A stretch of 45,473 bases of DNA from Annulohypoxylon bovei var. microspora. Taxonomy: Eukaryota; Ascomycota; Sordariomycetes; Xylariales; Hypoxylaceae. Shown here piece after piece: positions 1 to 8,277 of the stretch (position 1 is the stretch's first letter; the number at the start of each line of letters is the position of its first letter). Location: contig MU405412.1 of the NCBI GenBank assembly GCA_022836615.1, forward strand, positions 1-45,473. Reading direction: 5' to 3'. The notes beneath the pieces are model-generated. The model did not search any database. It was not told the DNA's origin and saw nothing but the letters and a program-made list of their open reading frames with translations. A program made the translations under genes and the position numbers.

Positions 1-455
1 CTGATCTTCAACAGCTCAGGTCAGGGACCTGATCTTCAACAGCTCAGGTCAGGGACCTGATCTTCAACAGCTCAGGTCAGGGACCTGATCTTCAATAGCT
101 CAGGTCAGGGACCTGATCTTCAACAGCTCAGGTCAGGGACCTGATCTTCAACAGCTCAGGTCAGGGATCTGATCTTCAACAGCTTAGGTCAGGGACCTGA
201 TCTTTAACAGCTCAGGTCAGGGACCTGATCTTTAACAGCTCAGGTCAGGGACCTAATCTTCAACAGCTTAGGTCAGGGACCTGATCTTCAACAGCTCAGG
301 TCAAGGACCTAATCTTCAACAGCTCAGGTCAGGGACCTAATCTTCAACAGCTTAGGTTAGGGATCTGATCTTTAACAGCTTAAGTTAGGGACCTAATTTT
401 TAATAGCTCAGGTCAAAGACCTAATCTTTAACAGCTCAGGTTAAGGACCTGATCC
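1..455. repeat. 28-bp tandem minisatellite, hairpin-forming, RIP-like decay
   Basis: About sixteen head-to-tail copies of a 28-bp unit run from the window edge to about 455, so the array probably continues to the left. Each intact unit contains GACCTGA and TCAGGTC separated by 11 nt (TCTTCAACAGC), which is a perfect 7-bp inverted repeat. Copies near the left edge are almost identical. From about 170 onward they accumulate C-to-T and G-to-A transitions, mostly CA to TA or TG to TA (TTCAAC to TTTAAC, CTCAGG to CTTAGG, CCTGA to CCTAA). That pattern is what RIP produces in filamentous ascomycetes. No coding potential is visible. Confidence 0.95.
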
Positions 456-1308
456 CTTATATAAGTAAAAAGATCCCATATCCACGTGACTAATTAACCC
501 CTGGGAAATCAGTAGGCACTACAGCATTACGTAATCAATCCCTCCTTATGTAAACCCTATCAGCTCCAGGCCTAATCATAGCTCCTAAAACCGACCTTAC
601 TAAGCCTACCTAATAAACCCCTATTAAAACCTACATATGGCTGCGATGCACCTAATTAATCGCGGCAAAAAAAGATCTTACCAAGCTATAGAAAAGAATA
701 CACCCAATCAACGAAGGCAAAAACTAGCTAAAGATCTATTGTCAATTGATTAAGAATTACCAAAGTTAGCTCACCACCCAATCAGAGGCTGCGAAACCCA
801 ACCACAGAATGGGTACAAAATACATTTACTTTCCTATTTGGGACGATTCTCCCATACCCGAGTTTAACGAGGGTAATTGTACGGGAAAAGCTTTGGTGTG
901 TTTTTTTTTTCCCTTTTTTTCTCTATGGTCCAATCCTTATCAAAAATCTCCTATCGCGGTAATCCCGTATCTCTGGCGCTAAAAAGTTCATAAACCCCGT
1001 TATCTCTAAAAGGCCGTTATGTCCACGACGGTTGATTGGGTGTATCGTCTTAGGGGTGGGTTTATCTCAGAGCTTTTAATTAATTAAATAACAGATCTTA
1101 GTTTTTATGGTGGTTTGTTCGCGAGAAGGTGGTTTTCGATAAGATTCAGTTTTTTAAAAATGAAAAGCTTGCGAAAAGCTGGCTCTTGCGCACGGACCAG
1201 TTGGGTAGTAAAGTTGGAGCGATTACTTAAGGCGCTTATATAATTGAGTCTTTTTAGTTCAGCTTGCCCTGATCTTTAACATAGCTTATATAAGTAAAAA
1301 AAGATCCC
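456..1308. repeat. AT-rich non-coding segment bounded by 22-24-bp direct repeats
   Basis: CTTATATAAGTAAAAAGATCCC occupies 456-477 and a copy with two extra A residues lies at 1285-1308. The second copy is preceded by CTGATCTTTAACA, which is a piece of the 28-bp minisatellite unit. About 0.8 kb of AT-rich DNA without an ORF lies between them. It contains a 15-bp inverted repeat (698-712 against 1031-1045). This could be a decayed mobile element or a duplication product. No transposase remnant can be recognised. Confidence 0.5.
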
Positions 1309-1311
1309 TAA

Positions 1312-1885
1312 TCTGAAAAGGTGGCTACAGGTGGCTGAACGGGTGGCTGAATGGATGGTAAGACGGGTGGTTCGTTGGGGGGTAGTTTAACGGGAGGCTT
1401 AAGCGGTGGTATAAGGGGTGGTTAGACCGATGGTTCAACAAGGTTTAGACGGGGGGTTTAACAGGTGGCTAAGTGGATGAGTGGTTAGACGGGAGGCTTA
1501 ACGGGTGGTTAGGCTGGGAGTTGAACGGGTGGCTAGAAGGGTGGTTGATTGGGTGGTTTAACGGGGGTTATACCGGTGGTTAGAAAGGTGGCTACGGGTG
1601 GCTACGGATGGTTTAATGGAGGCTAAACCGGGGGTTTAACGGAGGTTTAACGGGACGGGTGGTTAAACGGGTGTGTGGTTCAACGGATGGCTAAAAGGGT
1701 GTTTAGATCGGGGGACGGGTAGCTGCACGGGTGGTTAGAAGGGTGGTTAAAGGGGAGGTCTGGCGGGTGGCTTAAAGGTTCGATAAGGGGTGGCTACGGG
1801 TGACTACGGGTGGTTTAACGGGAGGTTAGACGGGTGGTAACACGGGTGGTTAAAGGGGAGGCTTAAAGGGTGGTTAAATGGATGC
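1312..1885. repeat. Degenerate G-rich minisatellite (GGGTGGTTAAAC-like)
   Basis: Roughly 570 bp are made of a degenerate unit of about 12-17 bp with the theme GGGTGGYTAAACGG and variants such as GGGAGGCTTAACGG. The + strand is strongly G-biased throughout: runs of two to four G recur every few bases, with almost no C runs. Units vary in length and sequence, unlike the neighbouring 28-bp array. No ORF of note is present. Confidence 0.85.
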
Positions 1886-1942
1886 GCGAATTGCCAGCCG
1901 GATGGTGGTGAGTTGTTTCGTCGTATGGTAAAAGAAACAAAA

Positions 1943-2015
1943 GTGGGAGATCGAGGAATCGAACCATCGACCTCCGGCTAAACTCGGGATATTGTGCCAC
2001 CCGAACGGGTGGCCT
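1943..2015 (-). other. tRNA-like relic (Pol III B-box match)
   Basis: The complement of 1955-1965 reads GGTTCGATTCC, a perfect match to the tRNA T-arm/B-box, preceded by AGGTCGAT as in many tRNA variable regions. A weak A-box-like TGGCACAA lies about 34 nt upstream, nearer than in a normal tRNA (about 44). A short T run (TTTT) follows the 3' side. I cannot pair the acceptor or T stems properly, so this is more likely a decayed tRNA or SINE-type fragment than a working gene. Confidence 0.35.
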
Positions 2016-2052
2016 CGCGTTATGAAATGGCTTTCCGTCGATAGTGTTAACG

Positions 2053-2241
2053 TTAAGCCCGAAGCTTACTGCAAAAGCGTCCTGACCTGCATTTGTAAAA
2101 AAGCAGTGTCTTTCTAATCACCTGTTGGTCTGAGTTTTTAAAATGTGCCTTTCCACGGGGCCAGAGTTGTCGAAGATATTCAGCAGGAGCAGCTAGCACA
2201 GCTGTGATTAAGAGCATCGACACGAGGACAGTGGTTTGCAT
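2053..2241 (-). CDS. Candidate small secreted cationic peptide (62 aa)
   Basis: A short intronless ORF begins with a convincing signal peptide: MQTT, a hydrophobic core of about 12 residues, then VLAAPA with a likely cleavage near residue 17-20. The mature part is about 43 residues, rich in Lys and Arg, with two cysteines in YKCRSGRFCSKLRA near the end. An upstream in-frame ATG at 2271 would add ten residues before the signal peptide, so I prefer the start at 2241. A weak donor (GTGATT) followed by CAG 53 nt later could end the protein earlier. No family is recognised. It lies in repeat-rich, gene-poor DNA, which is typical for effector-type genes, but it could be a chance ORF. Confidence 0.35.
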   Translation of the reverse strand: MQTTVLVSMLLITAVLAAPAEYLRQLWPRGKAHFKNSDQQVIRKTLLFYKCRSGRFCSKLRA

Positions 2242-2271
2242 TTTGAAGTTCTGAATGACATTGGCCGGCAA

Positions 2272-3592
2272 CGTGTTACTGAAGTAAAGGGTTATGAGGA
2301 AAGTTTGAGTCGAGGAAGATCAACGTGATGGAATATAATTCTTTCAATGGAGATCGTTTGGTAACATGGTGATGAGCAGGTATTTATCTTTCATGACTAC
2401 AATGTTGTCTTCCGCGGTTGTTTGAGATGATCTTCCTGCCTTCCCAAAATGGCATTCGTTTCGAAATCGCTGCTTGTCTTCGAAGGCGTGGAATGTTCGA
2501 AAGGTCCTTCAGTAAGTAATCACTGTTTTACCTACTTTCCTAGTCCAGAAGATGGTCATGGATTTCAAACTTCTAAGAGTACAAGTCACCGGGCTTGCCC
2601 TGGGAAAAGGATTTAACGACGATGTCAAGTTATTCGCCAAGACGTCTCTGAAAGCTCCTAACACTCTAAGGGATGGTTTTACATTTTCCAAGGACCCGAA
2701 ACACTAGGTTGTTTCTTTGGCTACCTATAACATGATTAGAGACATCTTATTACAATCCTTAAGGTGGGAACATGTGATTTAATATGAAGTCATATAAGTG
2801 GACGTGTATAGCGTAAGAGATGAATGACTGTGATGGAAAAGATATAGGAGACGGTATATATATACTGGCTTTTACCACTAACATCTTTTAAACATTCGGG
2901 AGAGCTGATATGAATTGACTTAAGAGGGTGCGTTGGCGCTTTTGTTAGTTCCTGTGGAGAGCTGCCATCCTTATTGTTGCAGTTCTCTAATGTGGCTCAA
3001 CATTCACTGTATCGTTTCACGGGGTGCCCCGTAAATATGACTGTCGTTTTTGCCCGACATAAAGTTGGTAGCATTGTAGATTTGAGGACATAGTCGAGGG
3101 TGAGTCTTGGAGAGAAGAGTTAGGCGAGCCGCTTGCCTTCCCCCGATCTCGAATATGTTTGTTAGGGGTTTGATGATACAACCCGTAACTACATACCGCA
3201 TTGGACATGTCTTCGCGTCTATCATAACATCTCAGAATTTCCTTATAATATGTGTGGCAAACATGGGAAGACGGAGACAAAAACTTATTAGGATAAGTAT
3301 CAACTATTAGCAGGCGTTGCCGCTATCCTTTATTCTGGTATTTATGGACCTAAATATCTCCCATGTGTCCACGCGAGTGGTCGATTTCCAACTCTCCGGT
3401 AACCTGGTTTCCTTTTTTTGTAACCAAATAATATAATCCCCGCAACCATTTGGTATCATTTCCCGACAAAAACATAACCATAACGAAAATTAACTGTTTT
3501 CTCGCAGGACGTGTCGTTGTTATACGATTAGTTCCATGAAGCCATGCTCAAAGATATATTGGACTGCATCATTGACATCCAACGAAGGTTTC
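2272..3592. other. Gene-poor spacer, no confident gene
   Basis: This AT-rich stretch has only short overlapping ORFs on both strands and none looks conserved. On the + strand a 55-codon ORF starts at 2449 and contains a GTAAGT at 2512, while a 51-codon ORF starts near 2554. Either could be an exon of a small gene, but I find no support for one. TATATATA near 2860 and a T-rich tract near 3411-3420 are the only simple-sequence features. Confidence 0.4.
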
Positions 3593-5119
3593 TCATTGAT
3601 CTGTCGTTGGAACAATGCCCTTTTGCCTCGTGTCCATAATTGGTTCAGTTGACTTGAGCAATTCCCTTAGGGTACCTTCCGCGTAGGAAGAATAGCCCCT
3701 GGGCCCTTCGAGGCCCAACAAACCTACTTCAGAGGCCGCCGCCCCTTTCCACGAAATCCAAGCTGTAAATCCGGCCAATAGACCTGCCGAAGTCCTAGGC
3801 TCTTCGGGTGTCGTAATTGCTGCAGCGGCGACGGACTCTGATGCAACGGCCCTAGAAGGTCGAGGTGGTGTATCACGTGCATAATATTTCACCGTAGATC
3901 CTTCCGGCGACGTCTTAGTCTGGAGGTGGTTTCGTGATGTTTGTGGCTCCGCAGGTGCACTCACTAAGACCGCTCCGGTGACCTTTGGCGAAGCGTCGTT
4001 GCCCTGTGTTTGACTCCTAGAAGTGTCGATAATGGCAGCTGCGAACAGAGCTGACCTTGGCGGAAGACATGTTCGCTGGTCATCATGTTGCTCGCTGCTA
4101 GCCTGTGCCTCTGTACTATTCGCACTTGCGCTCTCGTCCTTGGTGTCAGTGGCCGTAGTCGCACGGCCTCTTACTTCCTCGACAATCTCAGCAGCTGGCT
4201 TTTTGCTGCTCTTATCCTCGTCGGAAGACCGACTTGAGCTCATGATTGTTTCCAGAGTGCCGTAGGCAGCACTCCTCCTCCGGTTCGTGTTTCTTCGTTT
4301 CTTTGGTGGTACGGAGCTCATATGCTCATCATCGCTTGATACAGCCTGTAGGGTGGGCCCAATGGGAGCATGATGTCTGAATGACGGGGTTGGTGGCCCC
4401 AAGAAGCCAGCCCCAGAGCCCTGAGGCGCTATATGGACTTCATATTGATTGCTGAGGGAGTATCTCGTACGCGCACAAATCTCTGCTATCCGGTCCAGGT
4501 CTGCGCCGACATCCTGTTGTATATCTGCTATAATACTCTTGAAGGTAAAGGATTCGAGAGGAGGTAGCTTGGCGCCAGCCGCGGCGCGGGTCTTTTCGTT
4601 TCCTTTGTGCCGTACCATATTTTTTACTGAGCCATTCCGACTAGGACGTTGGGGAGGGGGATTCGACGAGGGTGAGGCGGTGGAGACGGACACTGGGCCC
4701 CTGGTAGACGATGAAGGTGGGACACCGGAGTATGTGCGTACTACAACGGGTTGGGAATAGGTGCCGGTTGTTGTGCTCTTGATACTTGGCGGGCTACCGG
4801 TTCTCGTGTAGCGGCGACGTGAGGATGGCTGGGAGCGACTCAGCTGGCGTAGGGCAGTCGTGCGATGGGCAGCGGTCGAGCCGTCGAGAGGGATTGGCCT
4901 TCCTTCGGCGGTGCTGGGTATCAGGAAGGTTGAGGAAGTATTCTTTGGGAAGAGAGGAGGGAAGACGAATGGTAGTGAACGCCGGCGGGTATGGGTATCA
5001 TCTGCATCAGGAGTATCATCACCAAGGATAGTACCACTATGCGGAAGAGGAGAGAGAGGAGGGGAACGACTGCGAAGCTGAGAAGATGGGAAATGTGGAG
5101 GGAATGGGGTGTCTGCCAT
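3593..5119 (-). CDS. Unrecognised Ser/Pro-rich, largely disordered protein (508 aa)
   Basis: One uninterrupted reading frame of 508 codons. The first 170 residues and residues about 280-430 are low-complexity Ser/Thr/Pro/Arg-rich and probably disordered. Two compact islands look constrained. One is around residues 190-235, containing FTFKSIIADIQQDVGADLD and EICARTRYSLSNQYEVHIAP, probably helical. The other lies near the C terminus (about 440-495), containing GLLAGFTAWISWKGAAASE and YSSYAEGTLRELLKS. A basic patch PPKKRRNTNRRR near 275 could be a nuclear localisation signal. The length, coherent codon use and helical islands argue for a real gene. Its function is unknown; a nuclear role is only suggested by the basic patch. 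The next gene on this strand, PMP3-like, lies 867 bp upstream. Confidence 0.8.
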   Translation of the reverse strand: MADTPFPPHFPSSQLRSRSPPLSPLPHSGTILGDDTPDADDTHTRRRSLPFVFPPLFPKNTSSTFLIPSTAEGRPIPLDGSTAAHRTTALRQLSRSQPSSRRRYTRTGSPPSIKSTTTGTYSQPVVVRTYSGVPPSSSTRGPVSVSTASPSSNPPPQRPSRNGSVKNMVRHKGNEKTRAAAGAKLPPLESFTFKSIIADIQQDVGADLDRIAEICARTRYSLSNQYEVHIAPQGSGAGFLGPPTPSFRHHAPIGPTLQAVSSDDEHMSSVPPKKRRNTNRRRSAAYGTLETIMSSSRSSDEDKSSKKPAAEIVEEVRGRATTATDTKDESASANSTEAQASSEQHDDQRTCLPPRSALFAAAIIDTSRSQTQGNDASPKVTGAVLVSAPAEPQTSRNHLQTKTSPEGSTVKYYARDTPPRPSRAVASESVAAAAITTPEEPRTSAGLLAGFTAWISWKGAAASEVGLLGLEGPRGYSSYAEGTLRELLKSTEPIMDTRQKGIVPTTDQ

Positions 5120-5985
5120 GTCCTTCGAAGGGGGGCACTCGTCGTATATAGGAGGAGGATACGTAGGCAGGAGTTTGTTTTCAGGGCTCAGGGCTTAGGA
5201 CGCAGGACGCAGGATTCTGGACGAAGGGCAAAGGCAGATTAGTCGACCTGACACTAAGCAGCAGTATTATCAGATATGCTGTAGTGGCCAACAAGAAATG
5301 GTTGATATTGTTAGAGACGGTGGATGGTGGATGGGGGATGGGGTTCGTTGGGTCGGACCTATGCGGTGCGTAGAAGTAGGATGATTCGTCGGCACGTAGG
5401 CAGGACATGTGGTTCGAACCGGAGAAGAGCTTTGTTTGATGTTATTGTTCTGTTCTTCCCGTATCATTTGATTTCATTTGGTTTCGAGAGAGGAGGTGGA
5501 AAAGACGGACCAGGGATTAAAAGCTGCATAAGAGTCGTGGTGCTGTTTAAGTGGATAATTACATTTATTGAAGAGGGGTTCTGAAGCACGGCGTTTACCG
5601 CTTACATATAGCTGTACCTACATATGGACTATACCCTTAAAGGTAAGGCTAGTTATCTTACATAATCTTGATTGATAACCTAATATATTTATTATTTGAA
5701 TAACTTTCTTAAATGCAAATGCAAATACAAACGCAAGCTTACTTTCTTCAAAGCGAGACTAGGAGATCTAAGAGATTATTAATACATGTACCTACATAAA
5801 CACACATGACAAAGACAAGAACAAGAGACTATTCCGATTCTCCTACCGTAACTACCTAAGTGCGCATGAATGAGCAACCTAGCTCTGAAGAACCCACATA
5901 GACAATCTCCTAGCGCCATACAAAGTCCAAACCTATCTCCCAAGTCAAGCCTGTACTCCTTCGCCATATACCGACCGCCGGTCGT
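5120..5985. other. Spacer, no gene seen
   Basis: Promoter side of the 508-aa gene and 3' flank of the PMP3-like gene. The leader side (5120-5460) is purine-rich on the + strand, that is a CT-rich promoter in the sense of the minus-strand gene. AT-rich sequence follows around 5590-5720. ORFs here are short, overlapping and unconvincing. Confidence 0.6.
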
Positions 5986-6433
5986 TTAGAGAGTGGGTGG
6001 AACCGGCTGAACCGGTTGAGCTATCGTACCATACCCGCGGCCACCAGTTTGCACGCGATCACTATAGACGCCGGGAGCTCGGCGGGCGGCAAACCGACCT
6101 TCTCTGGCCTGTTCTCGACGGTCGTAGTAGATATATTCGATATAAAAGGCGTGGATATGACCTGGTATGTATCTGTTGTATCGTGTTAGTTAGTATACCT
6201 AGATAATGAGTTTGTTATGCGAATGCGCTTATCGCTTCGTCACTTACCCAAGTACGGTGAGGCAGATGTTGATGCAAAGATCAGCGCCACAGCCGGCAAC
6301 GGCCCAGACACCGATCGGTGGAACTATATGGCGTTTGAGTTAACAAATAATATCCATATATCAATCAAAGGTACCTAGGTAGCTTACAAAGGAGTGTTAT
6401 GAGGACGATGAGGATAGCTGAGGCGGCGCCCAT
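5986..6433 (-). CDS. PMP3/UPF0057-family membrane proteolipid (102 aa, 3 exons)
   Basis: Assembled from exons 6433-6388, 6323-6248 and 6172-5986. The introns are 64 and 75 nt with GTAAGC and GTAAGT donors and TAG/CAG acceptors, and all phases join. The protein starts MGAASAILIVLITLLFPPIG, has a second hydrophobic segment with GADLCINICLTVLGYIPGHI, then HAFYIEYIYYDRRE. This is the two-helix layout of the Pmp3/RCI2/Sna family, small plasma-membrane proteolipids that influence membrane potential and salt tolerance. Classical Pmp3 has about 55 residues. Here an extra C-terminal hydrophilic tail of about 45 residues ends QPVQPVPPTL, as in longer fungal Sna-type members. The gene is easily missed because each exon is short. 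Family assignment is firm; the exact paralogue is not. Confidence 0.9.
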
Positions 6434-6475
6434 CTTGAACGGATTAAAGGTTTGGCTTGGTTAGGTTCGGGTGAT

Positions 6476-6510
6476 GGAAGAAGAAGAAGAAGATGGTGAT
6501 GGTGATGGTT
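6476..6510. repeat. GAA and GGTGAT microsatellites
   Basis: About five GAA units are followed directly by repeats of GGTGAT. In the sense of the minus-strand PMP3-like gene this is a CACCAT/TTC tract 45-75 nt upstream of its ATG, so it probably lies in the 5' leader. Confidence 0.8.
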
Positions 6511-6728
6511 AGGCTTCTAATGTTGTTATTATTTGTTGTGTCAATGGCTTGTTGACGTTGAACTGCTTGAGGAAGTGCGGGAACCGGCATTAAACGCTCT
6601 CGCTGTAGACTACATGCATACCTATTTATATATATACCTATACATACATACCTATACTAACCTAAGTACTATGTATACCTACCTAGGTATGACCTGGTTT
6701 ACGTTATGCATTGATGATGGAATTGCTA

Positions 6729-6753
6729 CTACCTACATACTACATGTAGGTAG
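6729..6753. repeat. Short inverted repeat (10-bp arms)
   Basis: CTACCTACAT and ATGTAGGTAG are separated by 5 nt and can form a perfect 10-bp hairpin. It is one of several such elements built from the CCTAGGTAGGTAC-like intergenic motif. Confidence 0.8.
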
Positions 6754-7680
6754 GCAGGCAGGTAGGTACTCACTCAAACTTGAACTTTCCGCTTTCTTGG
6801 TTTCCTTTGATGCGGGACTGTCCAATGACCGATGACGCGTGGGACGAGGATATATGCCGATGACGTAGTGTAGAACCTTACGTAAGGGGCGCTAAAGGAC
6901 GCATAGGGACCTTTTTACCTGGGACCTATTTGACCAGGTAGGTATGTACGTTTATTCTGGCAGTGACAACTTCAGGGCTGGTATTTTTTGACGTTTGACT
7001 GGGAACCTTAAGGAGAACCCATATAAAAAGTCAAGCCACACTTGGCCTGTAACACGAGTTACCAAGTACCTACCTGAAGTTTAACGAAGCTGGTAATTGG
7101 AACTCCACAGTTCAATGACCCAGTAAATTTTTAAAAGGCTTTTTTTTTTTTCGGGGTCCGGGCTAAAATAATAGTAGGAAGGAAAGAGGTTGAGGTTAGC
7201 TGGTTAGGTAAGTTTAAGGGGAAGAGGGGGTCAACTAAATAGAAAAATAAGGGAAAAAAATAATAATAATACTAATAATGATAAAAATCGTCAATCACAA
7301 CGAGATTGATCAGCCATGCACACTGCCCGAACCAACGACTTTTACTACAACGGAACCCACCACGCAACTGCGTAGTTCCCGGGGGTAATTCGTCCATCGA
7401 CGTGACTCGTTTAATTCTCTCGACTCTCTTTTTTTTCTCTCTTCCTTCTTCCGCGCACAGAGAATCTAACCTCTTCACTCTCTCTTATCCTCTCCCACAA
7501 ACATCATTTCCCATTATCGTCTTTTTTCTTCCTTATTCTGTTTTATGTTGTTTTCTGTACACGGCCGCCTCTCCTCCAATCCTCCAATCCTACAATCTTC
7601 CGGTATTGAGGTATTGGTATTGTGACGTGTGACGTCCTGCTACTTGTAGTAGACATCCATTTACAATTCCGTTCGAGGTA

Positions 7681-7760
7681 GAGAGAGAGTGTGTGTGTGT
7701 ACGTGTGTGTGTGTGTGAGTGAGCGAGACAGACACAGGCAGACAGACAGAGAGATAGAAA
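7681..7760. repeat. GA/GT microsatellite
   Basis: A GA run, then GT runs interrupted by AC, then GAGT/GACA-type repeats. It lies about 0.5-0.6 kb upstream of the NRP1-like ATG. Confidence 0.85.
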
Positions 7761-8160
7761 GTGGAAACTGGACAGCTTGGGTTTGGGTTATTATTACTTA
7801 TTGACCGACCAAACTACCTACCCATATTCAAAGCGTCTCGCCATTCTCGACTTCAACTCTCAATTATTATTCTTTTTCTTTTCTTTCTCTTATCTTCATC
7901 TCTTAATCAACCACATTGGACCACAACTGGAACTCTAGTCGCTCGTTGCAGCATCAGTTCGACCCGGTGACCGCCCTTGATTAACGATCCTCGAATCTTT
8001 CCCGCGTCCGCGTCCACAAACTTCGAGCTTCCATCAACACAACTTGACAGGCATCTATCTTAATATCTAGCCGAACCCGATCCTTGCCGAGTCTAACGAT
8101 AGTACTTGTATCATACAACTACCACATACTCGAAATATCACCTTCTCATCTAACATCTAA

Positions 8161-8220
8161 ACATCCAACTCCAACTTACAACATACAACATCCAACTCCA
8201 ACATACAACATCCTACTCCA
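8161..8220. repeat. About 20-bp imperfect tandem repeat in leader
   Basis: ACATACAACATCCAACTCCA and two similar blocks follow each other, all built from CAAC/CATC words. The tract is A/C-rich and lies just upstream of the NRP1-like start, probably in the 5' untranslated region. Confidence 0.7.
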
Positions 8221-8277
8221 TAAACTTCTGCTTCCAATACCTGCGATACTACCTGACTACCTGTCACCTCGATCATC

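Larger units (their letters stand above)
6434..8277. other. Divergent intergenic region PMP3-like / NRP1-like
   Basis: About 1.8 kb between divergent starts. It contains a GAA/GGTGAT microsatellite close to the PMP3 start, CCTAGGTA-type motifs at 6660-6770 and 6930-6950, a T13 run near 7141, long CT-rich tracts (7410-7560) and a GA/GT microsatellite at 7681-7760. ORFs here are simple-sequence artefacts. The CT tracts are typical of promoter and leader DNA of filamentous ascomycetes. Confidence 0.6.

Noticed and set aside
3004..3310. Overlapping ORFs of 67-87 codons on both strands
   Set aside because: They cover each other in different frames, have no signal peptide, domain or splice context, and lie in gene-poor DNA.
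5410..5422. GGTTCGAACC as a Pol III B-box
   Set aside because: A palindromic chance match with one mismatch to the B-box and no tRNA structure nearby.
5779..5967. 62-codon minus-strand ORF rich in Cys and Leu
   Set aside because: It lies just downstream of the PMP3-like stop on the same strand and looks like 3' flank; composition follows local sequence only.
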